From Azophilus sp026709365 (GTDB taxonomy: Bacteria > Pseudomonadota > Gammaproteobacteria > Pseudomonadales > Azotimanducaceae), in NCBI GenBank assembly GCA_965200175.1, contig OZ241345.1:3286001-3350000 (forward strand): a DNA stretch of 64,000 bases, read 5' to 3'. Made by a program: the position numbers and the translations under genes. Within the stretch, counting starts at the first letter, position 1, and each line of letters opens with the position of its first letter. The notes beneath the pieces were generated by a model. It was not told where the DNA came from. It was given only the letters and a program-made list of their open reading frames with translations, and did no database searches. Positions 17,860 to 25,881 of this stretch are shown here, piece by piece.

Positions 17860-19256
17860 CCGGCAAACCAGGCCCTGACGTTGTCGAGGCCGATGATGGT
17901 CACCAGGAACACCGCCAACACCCCCAAGGGCGCGGTCACTCCAGCCAACACCAGCCAGAGCTTGCGCCCCAGCGGTCCGGTCAGCCCCAATTGGTTGTCG
18001 AGCACCGACTTGGGCAGCGCAAAGGCGGCGAACAGGGCGATGAACAAGCCGCCGAGCGGCAACATGATGTTCTGGGAGACGTAGTCCACGAAGTCGAAGA
18101 ACGTCATGCTGCCCACAACGTGGAACTCCGCCCATTCGTTGAAGGAGAGCACCGTGCCGATGCCCAGCAGCCAGCAGCCGGCGCCTAGGGTGACGGCGAC
18201 CCTGGACCGCTTGGCGCCGTAGTCCTCGACCAAGTAGGCCAAGGCCGGCTCGGTCAGCGAAATGGCCGAGGTGATGGCGGCAAGGCTCACCAGGATGAAG
18301 AAGACGGTGCCGAACAAGGCTCCCCAGGGCAATTGGCCAAATGCCAAGGGCACGGTCACGAACAGCAGCCCCGGGCCTTGCCCCGGCTCCAGGCCGTTGG
18401 TGAAGACGATGGGAAAAATGGCAAGGCCCGCCACCAGCGCCACCGCCGTGTCGAGCACGGCGATGGTGACCACGGTTTTGGTGATGGACACGGAACTCGG
18501 CACATAGGCGCCGTAGGCCATGATGGCGCCCATCCCGATGCTGAGGGTGAAGAAGGCGTGGCCCAAGGCCTCGAACAGGGCGCGGTCGGTGAGCGCATCC
18601 CAATCGAAGCGGAACATGAAGGCCAAGCTTTGCGCGAAGCCGCCGGAGGTGACGCCGTAGCCGAGCAGCACCGCCAACAGCACAAAGAGCAGCGGCATGA
18701 TCCAACGGATGGCCGTCTCAAGGCCCTTGACCACGCCGCGGCTGATGACCGACACCACGACCACCATGAACAGCGTGTGCCAGAACAGCATCTCCCAGGG
18801 GCTGGCCAGAAACGCCTCGAAGGTGCCGGTGGCGTGGCTGGCGGTGGCGCCGGTGAAGCTGCCGTCCGCCAGGCTGAGGACGTACTTGAACGCCCAGCCG
18901 CCGATGACGGCATAGAAGGACAGGATCAGGAAGCCGGCCAGCAAGCCCGCCCAGCCGATGAGCACCCAGCTGCGGTGCCGATGGTGCTGCTGGGTCAGCC
19001 CGCGCATGGTGTTGACCGGGCTTTGCCGCCCCTCCCGGCCAATCATCACCTCGGCCATCATGATGGGGATGCCGACCAGCGCGATGCAGGCGAGATAGAC
19101 CAGCACAAAGGCGCCGCCGCCGTTCTCGCCGGTGATGTAGGGAAAACGCCAGATGTTGCCCAAGCCCACCGCCGAACCCGCCGCCGCCAGAATGAACATC
19201 CAGCGGCTGGACCACATCCCATGCCTCGACTGCCCGGATTGCGCGATTTCGGCCAC
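17856..19256 (-). CDS. Sodium-dependent transporter, NSS/SNF family
   Basis: A 466-residue inner-membrane symporter of the LeuT fold with about 11-12 membrane spans. The signature of helix 1 is GSAVGLGNIWRFPYITGENGGGAF, which forms the sodium and substrate site. Further features are SFYAVIGGWAFKY and IMAYGAYVPSS. The substrate is probably an amino acid, but the specific one cannot be read. It has been placed between smpB and ratA and overlaps ratA by 4 bp. Confidence 0.93.
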   Translation of the reverse strand: MAEIAQSGQSRHGMWSSRWMFILAAAGSAVGLGNIWRFPYITGENGGGAFVLVYLACIALVGIPIMMAEVMIGREGRQSPVNTMRGLTQQHHRHRSWVLIGWAGLLAGFLILSFYAVIGGWAFKYVLSLADGSFTGATASHATGTFEAFLASPWEMLFWHTLFMVVVVSVISRGVVKGLETAIRWIMPLLFVLLAVLLGYGVTSGGFAQSLAFMFRFDWDALTDRALFEALGHAFFTLSIGMGAIMAYGAYVPSSVSITKTVVTIAVLDTAVALVAGLAIFPIVFTNGLEPGQGPGLLFVTVPLAFGQLPWGALFGTVFFILVSLAAITSAISLTEPALAYLVEDYGAKRSRVAVTLGAGCWLLGIGTVLSFNEWAEFHVVGSMTFFDFVDYVSQNIMLPLGGLFIALFAAFALPKSVLDNQLGLTGPLGRKLWLVLAGVTAPLGVLAVFLVTIIGLDNVRAWFAG

Positions 19257-19318
19257 AGCAGTGCCCTCCCTGACTAGCGTTGCGCATTTTCGCTAAGCAA
19301 TGGATGACAAACAACCTG

Positions 19319-19364
19319 CGCGCCCGCGGAGCGGGCGCGTTGGAGTTTGGCTACGCCAAACTCC
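19319..19364. repeat. Family A composite repeat upstream of smpB
   Basis: CGCGCCCGC-GGA-GCGGGCGCG (19319-19339) followed by GGAGTTTGGC-TAC-GCCAAACTCC (19342-19364). The palindrome has compensatory changes (TTTGGC/GCCAAA instead of TTTCGC/GCGAAA), so the stem is preserved while the sequence drifts; that implies selection for structure. Confidence 0.85.
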
Positions 19365-19656
19365 GCGAACGTTGCGCGGGCCGGGGTCCGATGCGATGGG
19401 TTTCTGAACCCGTACGCCTGTCGGTTGCCGGAGCGCGGGCGTCCCGCCCTCGACTTCGAACAGCGCGTTGGCGCTGAGCCATCCACGCATCCGGCGCCTC
19501 CCCGGCGCACACCGTGCGGGAAACGACATGCCGTGACCCACCGCTGCGAGGGCAAAATGCCCGCTCCGAAGGGCTCCTCCAGCGTCCAGCCCCGGCGTGC
19601 GCTTGGTTGGCTTCCATGGCCTGTGCATAGCCGGGGAGGGAAGGCCAAAGCCATCC

Positions 19657-19662
19657 TATAAT
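19657..19662 (+). promoter_or_regulatory. Consensus -10 hexamer next to smpB start
   Basis: TATAAT lies 6 bases before the smpB ATG. A transcript from it would be leaderless. No matching -35 hexamer is visible at 16-18 bp, so the assignment is tentative. Confidence 0.45.
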
Positions 19663-19668
19663 CGGCCC

Positions 19669-20154
19669 ATGTCCACCAAGAAAGCCGCCAAGGGCTCCGC
19701 GATCATCGCCCGCAACCGGCGGGCGAGCCACGACTACGCGCTGACCGAGCGGTTCGAGGCGGGCTTGGCGCTGCTGGGCTGGGAGGTCAAGGCCATCCGC
19801 GCCGGCAAGGCGCAGCTCGTGGACAGCTACGTGCTGCTGCGCGACGGCGAGGCCTGGCTGCTGGGCGCCAACATCGCGCCCTTGCCGAGCGCCTCAAGCC
19901 ACGTAGTTGCCGACCCGCAACGGACCCGCAAGCTGCTGCTGCACAGCCGCGAACTGGCCCGAATCTTCACCGCCACCCAAGCCAAGGGCTTTAGCTGCGT
20001 CGCCACCGCCCTGTATTGGAAGCACAATCGGGTGAAGTGCGAGATCGCCCTCGGCAAGGGCCGGAAGCAGCACGACAAACGCGCCGCGGCGCGGGACCGG
20101 GACTGGCAGCGGCAGAAGGCGCAAATCCACAAGCAGGGGCTTCGCGACTTTTGA
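19669..20154 (+). CDS. smpB: SsrA-binding protein SmpB
   Basis: A 161-residue RNA-binding protein that brings tmRNA to stalled ribosomes. Family motifs are IIARNRRASHDYALTERFEAGL, LLGWEVKAIRAGKAQLVDSYV, and the basic tail KGRKQHDKRAAARDRDWQRQ, the ribosome-contacting C-terminal helix. ATG 19669 gives the normal length. No ribosome binding site is evident between the TATAAT and ATG. It converges on the P450 gene 29 bp away. Confidence 0.97.
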   Translation: MSTKKAAKGSAIIARNRRASHDYALTERFEAGLALLGWEVKAIRAGKAQLVDSYVLLRDGEAWLLGANIAPLPSASSHVVADPQRTRKLLLHSRELARIFTATQAKGFSCVATALYWKHNRVKCEIALGKGRKQHDKRAAARDRDWQRQKAQIHKQGLRDF

Positions 20155-20183
20155 ACCGCGGGGACCCGGCGCCTGGGCCAACC

Positions 20184-21506
20184 CTACTCGCGCACCTGCA
20201 CCGGCAAGTCGGTGATGCCGCGGATGAAGTTGGAATTGAGGTACTCCGGCTCGCCGACCACCTCGACCGCCCGGAACCGCTTGAGGATCTCCTCCCAGAT
20301 GATGCGCAACTGCATCTCCGCTAGCCGATTGCCCAAGCAGCGGTGAATGCCGAAGCCGAAGGACAAGTGCTGGCGGGCGTTGGGCCGGTCGATCCAGAAG
20401 CGGTTCGGCTCGATGATGCGCTCCTCGTCGCGGTTGCCGGACAGATACCAGATGCAGACCTTGTCCCACTGGCGAATCCGCTGGCCGCGAATCTCAACAT
20501 CCTCCAAGGCCGTGCGGCACATGTGCATCACCGGCGACTGCCAGCGGATGATCTCCGACACCATGCTGGGGATCAGGCCGGGGTTCGCCTTGAGCTTGGC
20601 GAACTCGCCAGGGAATTCGTTGAGCGCCAGCACCCCGCCGGAGATGGAGTTGCGGGTGGTGTCGTTGCCGCCGACGATCAGCAGCAGGACGTTGCCGAGA
20701 AACTCGCTGGGGGTCATGTTGCGGGTGGACTCGCCCCGGGCAAGGAAGGAAATCAGATCCTCCCCCTGCTCCGCAGCAGCGGCCCGTTCCTGCCAAAGGG
20801 CATTGAAGTACGCAAAGCACTTCCAGAGCTCCTGGAATCCCTCTTCCATGGTCTCGAAGTAGTCCGGGTCGCTGATGCGCTCCACCGTGTCGGACCAATG
20901 GATGAGCTGGTGCCGGTCCTCCTGGGGCACGTCAAACAGGGTCGCCAGCATCTGCCCGGTCAACTCCACCGACACCCGGCGCACCCAGTTGAACGTTTCG
21001 CCCCGAGGCAGTTCGTCCAGAATGGCGCCGGCGCGGACGCGGATCAGGTCTCCCAGTCGGCCGAGCTTGGACGGCGCAAACATCGGCGCGACGGCCATCC
21101 TTTGGGCTTCATGCACCGGCGGGTCGGCCATGATGAACATGGGCAGGTGGAACATCGGGTCAGGCGGCGCCTCCAGCTTGCGCCCACCAAGCCGGATGCC
21201 GCCGTTCATGATGTCCGAGGAGAAGAGATCTTGGCGGGTGTCCACGAACTTCACGTCGTCGTAGCGGGTGAGCGACCAGTAGGCGCCGAACTGGCTCTCC
21301 TCGCACCAATGCACCGGCGCCTCGACGCGCAGCCGCTCGAACCAGGGCAGCATGGCATTGGCCTTGAACAGCGCCGGATGGGCGGGATCCAACTTCGCCA
21401 AGGGAACCGACCAAGGGTCCTGGTGGGGGTCCAGGGGCCAGGCGTCGCGCCACTCCTTGGTGCTGCGACGCATCGCTTGATTGACTTGCTCTGCGCTTTC
21501 GGCCAT
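20184..21506 (-). CDS. Cytochrome P450, CYP153-like
   Basis: A 440-residue soluble bacterial P450. The heme loop is FGFGIHRCLGNRLAE, the I-helix is GGNDTTRNSISGGVLALNEFP, the K-helix ExxR lies in SEIIRWQSP, and MADPPVHEAQR is the conserved DPP-H segment. Sequence around the I-helix, K-helix and heme loop closely resembles CYP153 terminal alkane/fatty-acid hydroxylases as I remember them. ATG 21506 was chosen over longer frames because homology begins soon after. No ferredoxin or reductase gene is adjacent, though CYP153 enzymes need them. The epoxide hydrolase at 24652 may process related products, which is inference. Confidence 0.86.
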   Translation of the reverse strand: MAESAEQVNQAMRRSTKEWRDAWPLDPHQDPWSVPLAKLDPAHPALFKANAMLPWFERLRVEAPVHWCEESQFGAYWSLTRYDDVKFVDTRQDLFSSDIMNGGIRLGGRKLEAPPDPMFHLPMFIMADPPVHEAQRMAVAPMFAPSKLGRLGDLIRVRAGAILDELPRGETFNWVRRVSVELTGQMLATLFDVPQEDRHQLIHWSDTVERISDPDYFETMEEGFQELWKCFAYFNALWQERAAAAEQGEDLISFLARGESTRNMTPSEFLGNVLLLIVGGNDTTRNSISGGVLALNEFPGEFAKLKANPGLIPSMVSEIIRWQSPVMHMCRTALEDVEIRGQRIRQWDKVCIWYLSGNRDEERIIEPNRFWIDRPNARQHLSFGFGIHRCLGNRLAEMQLRIIWEEILKRFRAVEVVGEPEYLNSNFIRGITDLPVQVRE

Positions 21507-21673
21507 GTGAACCGCCCTTCGATCAATCGGTAAGGATGCGGGTTTTATCACAGCGGGGAGGGGGATTCGACCGGTTTTCCTGATGGCTTCTTTGCCATCT
21601 AAGCCGCACATGGGATCGCCTCAAGCGGGCCCGGACTTATACTGGACCGACACAAACAAAGGAGCAGCTCTTC

Positions 21674-22147
21674 ATGGCAATCACCGAAGGCGAAGCCCCG
21701 CCTGCCTTTACGCTGGCCGACGCCGACGGCGCGTCGGTGTCCTTGGCCGACTTTGCAGGACGGGATCTGGTCGTTTACTTCTATCCCAAGGACGACACCC
21801 CGGGCTGCACCAAGGAGGCCTGCGGCTTTCGCGACCTGTGGAGCGGTTACGAGGCGGCGGGCGTCGCCGTGCTCGGCGTCTCGCCTGATGGGGGCGCATC
21901 GCACCGCCAGTTCATCGACAAGCACCAATTGCCCTTCCCTCTGCTTTCGGACCCCGACCGGGAGATGATGGCGGCCTACGGCGCTTGGGGCGAAAAGACG
22001 ATGTACGGCAAGAAGACGGTCGGCGTCATTCGCTCCACCGTCTGGATTGGCGCCGACGGCACCGTGCGTCGGCATTGGCGGCGGGTGAGCCAAGCTGCGG
22101 GCCATCCGGCCAAGGTCCTGGAGGCGATCACCGAGGCCCAAGGGTGA
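21674..22147 (+). CDS. bcp: Thioredoxin-dependent peroxiredoxin, Bcp/PrxQ type
   Basis: A 157-residue peroxidase that reduces H2O2 and organic hydroperoxides. The active site is YPKDDTPGCTKEACGFRD with peroxidatic Cys and, five residues on, the resolving Cys of atypical 2-Cys PrxQ. The GVSPD segment is also typical. AAAGGAGC lies before ATG 21674 and TATACT at 21638-21643 is a likely -10. It is divergent from the P450 gene and convergent with the DUF5916 gene. Confidence 0.94.
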   Translation: MAITEGEAPPAFTLADADGASVSLADFAGRDLVVYFYPKDDTPGCTKEACGFRDLWSGYEAAGVAVLGVSPDGGASHRQFIDKHQLPFPLLSDPDREMMAAYGAWGEKTMYGKKTVGVIRSTVWIGADGTVRRHWRRVSQAAGHPAKVLEAITEAQG

Positions 22148-22165
22148 CCTACGAGCCTGCGCCGG

Positions 22166-24640
22166 TCAGGCGCCCAAGCGGTAGCGCAGCTTGACGATGA
22201 ACAGGTCACCCAGCGGATCATCGAACGCATCCCGGAACAGGTCGTTGAATCCGGCGCCGTTCAAGCGCTGGGCCTGATCCGCGAACCGGGTATAGACCAC
22301 GAACAGATCCGATAGTGGGGCGAGCTGCCAACGGTAGCGGACCTGAAGCACCATCTGCGAGATCGAGAAGTCGAAGGCGTCGAGGTCTCGGGGCCTTGGC
22401 TCGGCAATCAAATCCCCCGGCGTCGCCGGGATGCGCAGGAACTGCTGTTCGGTGGCCTTGACGCCCACCCACTGCAGGGAGGCGCGGAGCTGCTGCTTGG
22501 CGCTGAGGAAGTAGTCCAGAGCAAGCGTGGCTTGGAGCTGGTCGGCCGCAAACGTGGCGAAACGGTCCTCACCCTGATGCAGCAGCCAGCCGTCGCGGTC
22601 GTCTCGGCGAACCGACAATCGGCCGCTCAGCCGGTCGCTGGGCTGCCAGCGCAGGCTCGCCTTGAGGTGGAAGGCATGCCCGCCGAGGCCTTCCCCCGCA
22701 TAGCCGCCGCCGAGGCTCCAGCTCAGCGGCTGGCCGGCATCGGAGGCGTACTCAAGCAACGCCTCCGCGCGCTCCTCCACCCGGTAGGCGCCGTTGCCAA
22801 AGCTGTTGAGGTCATCGAAGTGCTTGGGAAAGAAGTGGACGCGGGTCACCAGCTTGCCGAGGCTGTTGAAGGTCAGTCGGTTAGCGATGAACAAGCCGCT
22901 GCTGGTGTGCAGCCCGTCCAGGTTGCGCTGCGCGAAGCCGCGGATGTCGAACTCATTGTCCCGCGCCCAGCCGAGGTTGGCGTCGGTGCGGCTGAAGGCC
23001 GACCGCAGCCGGTAGTAGCCGTTGCGCGGCAGGAAGCCCAAGTCGTTCAGGTTGACGTGCCGGTCCATGAACTCGAACCCGACGCGCTGGCGCATGCCGC
23101 GCCGGTAGGTGTACTCCAGATCGTTGAAACCCCCATAGCCTTGGGCCTCGCCGTCAATGTCCGACGTGAACGCCTGCCCATCCACCTTCCACTTGCCGTT
23201 GGCCGTCAAGTAGTGCCAGTCAACGCCGTGGGCGAGGGCGTTGCGGCGCGGATTCAGCACCGCGGTGGAGAGCAGGCCGAAGCCTCGGCTGGCGCCGCCG
23301 GAATTGTCCTCCCACAGCAGGCGCGCCACGCCGTAGTCGGAGCCCGGCTGCCGAATCCTCTGGTCCGGACCGGCATCGGTGGTGGCGTTGAACCGCACAT
23401 CGTCCTCGACCGCGGCCAGCGCTCCGTACCGAAACGGGCCGAACTGCCCGGTCGTCTTGACCGCGCCAAGCAGGTCCACGGGCTGGATCCGCTCCCGGTC
23501 GGAAACCTGAACGCCCGCTTCAAGCTCCGGCACCATCGGGCGGCCGCCAATGCGGCGCGTGTTCACCATGGTGTAGGGCGGGCTGGTGACGCCGACGGGT
23601 CGATTGTCGGTCTGCGCGCGCGGCGAGGCGACGAAGATCTGCTGGCCTTCGACGAAGAACAAGCGCTTTTCGGGGAAGAAGGTCTCCGTGGCGGAGAGGT
23701 TGATGATCACGTCGTCGGACTCAACGGCGCCAAAGTCCGGATTCAGCGCACCAGTCAGCTGAAAGTTGCTCGACGGCCTCCAAAAGACGTCCACGCCCGC
23801 ATTGAAAGGGGTTCTCCCTTCGATCCGGTCACGGCTGGCGGACACATAGGGATAGATCTCGTATTGCTGGCGCGGATCGACCCCCTCCACGACGACCGGC
23901 TGCATGTCGGACATGAACGTCGGACTGGTGAACGGCAGCGGCGGCCATCCCCAGCGGGCCTGCCGGTGGCCCACTCGGCGAACCACATAGACGCCGATCC
24001 GGCGGGCGCCATCGGCCTGGGGCATGGCCAGGATGCTCCAGGGGATCATCATCTCCGCCGACCAGCCGGTGCCGGTCCGCATCGTGGCGCCCCGCCAGGG
24101 GCCGTCCCACTCCCGCGAAAAGCGCTGCTCCGGAAGCATGGTGCCATCGTTCTGGGTGTTGCCGAGAGCGAGCTCGAACCAATAGCCGTAGCGCGCCTCC
24201 CCGGAAGTGTCCAGCATGATCCCTAGGCTGTCGCGTTCAGCCATGAAGACATCCCGGCCGGTCAGCCGCCCGATGATGGTCTCCGCCGGCTGGTCCATGT
24301 CCACGCCCACGTACAGGCCCCGTTCGGTATGGAAAAGGCGCAGGCGGGTGGCATAGGGGGGCCTTTCCAAGGTGTCGGGCGTCACCACCAGAAATTCGGT
24401 TTGGACCGGCAATCGACGCCACACCGGCTCATCGAGCCGACCATCCACGCGCACGTTGGCCTCGCTGGCTGGAACGCCGACCAAGTTGAGCGGCGGCGCC
24501 GAAGCCAAACCGGCCATCGGCAGGAACAGCCCGCAAAACAAGGCGGAAACGCGCGCCGTCCAAGTGGCCAAGCGATTCACGGTGAGCGCAGCGGGCGGTT
24601 CGCCACACGCCGGCAAGGCGCGACGGTTGCTTCGGATCAT
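22166..24640 (-). CDS. Exported DUF5916 protein with CBM9-like domain
   Basis: An 824-residue surface protein. After a hydrophobic export segment (VSALFCGLFLPMAGLASA) comes a family 9 carbohydrate-binding-like domain (VRVDGRLDEPVWRRLP, LRLFHTERGLYVGVDM). The long DUF5916 region follows (about residue 210 on), with LTGALNPDFGAVESDDVIINLSATETFFPEKRLFF-type sequence and many alternating strands that suggest an outer-membrane barrel ending in KLRYRLGA. The function of this family is unknown. The start is uncertain; ATG 24640 is 11 bp after the epoxide hydrolase stop, and a GTG closer to the export segment is possible. Confidence 0.82.
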   Translation of the reverse strand: MIRSNRRALPACGEPPAALTVNRLATWTARVSALFCGLFLPMAGLASAPPLNLVGVPASEANVRVDGRLDEPVWRRLPVQTEFLVVTPDTLERPPYATRLRLFHTERGLYVGVDMDQPAETIIGRLTGRDVFMAERDSLGIMLDTSGEARYGYWFELALGNTQNDGTMLPEQRFSREWDGPWRGATMRTGTGWSAEMMIPWSILAMPQADGARRIGVYVVRRVGHRQARWGWPPLPFTSPTFMSDMQPVVVEGVDPRQQYEIYPYVSASRDRIEGRTPFNAGVDVFWRPSSNFQLTGALNPDFGAVESDDVIINLSATETFFPEKRLFFVEGQQIFVASPRAQTDNRPVGVTSPPYTMVNTRRIGGRPMVPELEAGVQVSDRERIQPVDLLGAVKTTGQFGPFRYGALAAVEDDVRFNATTDAGPDQRIRQPGSDYGVARLLWEDNSGGASRGFGLLSTAVLNPRRNALAHGVDWHYLTANGKWKVDGQAFTSDIDGEAQGYGGFNDLEYTYRRGMRQRVGFEFMDRHVNLNDLGFLPRNGYYRLRSAFSRTDANLGWARDNEFDIRGFAQRNLDGLHTSSGLFIANRLTFNSLGKLVTRVHFFPKHFDDLNSFGNGAYRVEERAEALLEYASDAGQPLSWSLGGGYAGEGLGGHAFHLKASLRWQPSDRLSGRLSVRRDDRDGWLLHQGEDRFATFAADQLQATLALDYFLSAKQQLRASLQWVGVKATEQQFLRIPATPGDLIAEPRPRDLDAFDFSISQMVLQVRYRWQLAPLSDLFVVYTRFADQAQRLNGAGFNDLFRDAFDDPLGDLFIVKLRYRLGA

Positions 24641-24651
24641 GCGGCTGACGG

Positions 24652-25623
24652 TCAAGCCATTCGCCGAGCCAGCCAGTCGAGGATGAGGCGGTTGGTCTCC
24701 TCGGGCTGCTCCTGCTGGATCCAGTGGCCGCACTCAAGGGTGTGGACCTCCACATCCGGCACATAGGTCGTCAGCCTCGGATTCGGCGGCACGATGTCGT
24801 AGCGCCCGTGAATCATCAGGGCGGGCTGGTCCACCCGCTGGCGCACCTGTGCCGTGGTCTCCCAGTTGCGGCCGAAGTTGCGGTACCAGTTGAGCCCGCC
24901 GGTGAAGCCCGATTGCCTGAAGGTGGCCACGAACACCGCCAGCTCCGCCTCGCTCATCATCAGCTCTCCGGACGGGTTGGCGCTGGTGGCCAAGTCGATG
25001 ATCGTCCCGTCGGCAGGCTGGTTTTGGGACTCCTCGCGCCACTGGCCGGTGCGGTAGATGTTGCGCAGGAAGTTCTCGGCGTTGGCGTCGAATGCGGCGT
25101 CGGCCACGCCCGGCCGCCGGTTGAAGTGGACGATGTAGAAGTCGCTGCCCAGCGCCGCTTCAAAGGCGTCAATGGGATCCCTGTCCGAGCGCTCCAGAAA
25201 GGGCACGCTCAAGTTCACCACGCCCCGCACCCGGCTCGGATGCAGCATGGCCAGGTTCCACACCACGATGGCGCCCCAGTCGTGGCCGACGAACACGGCA
25301 TCGCGATGACCGAAGCGGTCGAGCAGCCCCACGAGATCACCGCATAGGTGGTGGATGTCGTAGTCCGCCACCGGCTCCGGGCAGCTTGAGCGACCATAGC
25401 CGCGCTGGTTCGGCACGATGACGTGGTGCCCGGCATCAACCAGCGGCGCCATCTGATGACGCCACGAGTAGGCGCACTCCGGCCACCCGTGGCACAGCAC
25501 GATGGGGCTTCCCCCGGGGTCGCCCGCGCTGAACGCCTCAAGGGTGATGCCTTTGACGTCGATGAGTTCGGCTTTGGGGAATGGAGTCACAGGCTGCCTC
25601 ACGAGGGTTGTGGATGGCTTCAT
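24652..25623 (-). CDS. Epoxide hydrolase-like alpha/beta hydrolase
   Basis: A 323-residue cytoplasmic hydrolase. The oxyanion motif is HGWPE, the nucleophile elbow is GHDWGA with catalytic Asp, the acid is in GRYDIVPPN, and the base His is in ECGHWIQQEQPEE. A cap domain lies at about residues 140-240 with tyrosines (WYRNF) of the kind that polarise the epoxide. This is the soluble epoxide hydrolase pattern; a haloalkane dehalogenase-like activity is less likely because HGWPE-GHDWGA is typical of epoxide hydrolases. It heads a two-gene unit with the DUF5916 gene. Confidence 0.9.
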   Translation of the reverse strand: MKPSTTLVRQPVTPFPKAELIDVKGITLEAFSAGDPGGSPIVLCHGWPECAYSWRHQMAPLVDAGHHVIVPNQRGYGRSSCPEPVADYDIHHLCGDLVGLLDRFGHRDAVFVGHDWGAIVVWNLAMLHPSRVRGVVNLSVPFLERSDRDPIDAFEAALGSDFYIVHFNRRPGVADAAFDANAENFLRNIYRTGQWREESQNQPADGTIIDLATSANPSGELMMSEAELAVFVATFRQSGFTGGLNWYRNFGRNWETTAQVRQRVDQPALMIHGRYDIVPPNPRLTTYVPDVEVHTLECGHWIQQEQPEETNRLILDWLARRMA

Positions 25624-25670
25624 GGTAGCCCAGCACTCCCTTCGCCACTACCCGCGCGACCTGACGGTCG

Positions 25671-25703
25671 CGGATGGCGTTTCGCTAAGCGAAACGCCAT
25701 CCG
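25671..25703. repeat. Family A palindrome at left edge of defence island
   Basis: CGGATGGCGTTTCGC (25671-25685) pairs perfectly over 15 bp with 25689-25703, loop TAA. It is a longer-stem variant of family A. CCCGCGCGACCTGACGGTC just upstream also occurs, nearly identical, near 642-662. Confidence 0.85.
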
Positions 25704-25715
25704 ATACAAGATTCG

Positions 25716-25733
25716 CGGTTAGACGTCTAACCG
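25716..25733. other. Perfect 18-bp palindrome at island edge
   Basis: CGGTTAGACGTCTAACCG is self-complementary with no loop. It lies 149 bp before the first island gene. A dimeric regulator operator or a recombination site are possibilities; no second copy was noticed in the window. Confidence 0.6.
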
Positions 25734-25881
25734 ACATGGCTGGTTTCTCGGCGGTGCTACACTTTGCGGAAGCTCCTCAATAGGGAAGTGGGAAGCGACT
25801 ATGGGGCACGCTGCAGCAGCTCTCAAGAAAGCACGCAACGATGACCTGTGACTTGGCGACTCGCCCCGTTCGATAGCACAA

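Larger units (their letters stand above)
19257..19668. other. 412-bp divergent spacer between symporter gene and smpB
   Basis: No gene or tmRNA is recognisable here although smpB often has ssrA nearby. It holds a family A composite repeat (19319-19364), partial family B palindromes (GGGC-GTCCC-GCCC at 19437-19449 and a degenerate copy near 19548-19560), and a TATAAT hexamer just before smpB. The rest is GC-rich sequence with no signal I can name. Confidence 0.6.

Noticed and set aside
19257..19668. Possible tmRNA (ssrA) upstream of smpB
   Set aside because: No tRNA-like ends, no tag-peptide reading frame and no GGTTCGA-type T loop; repeats account for the structure.
22532..24226. 564-codon plus-strand frame opposite the DUF5916 gene
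   Set aside because: No family features, and the opposite frame has clear signal peptide, CBM9-like and barrel segments.
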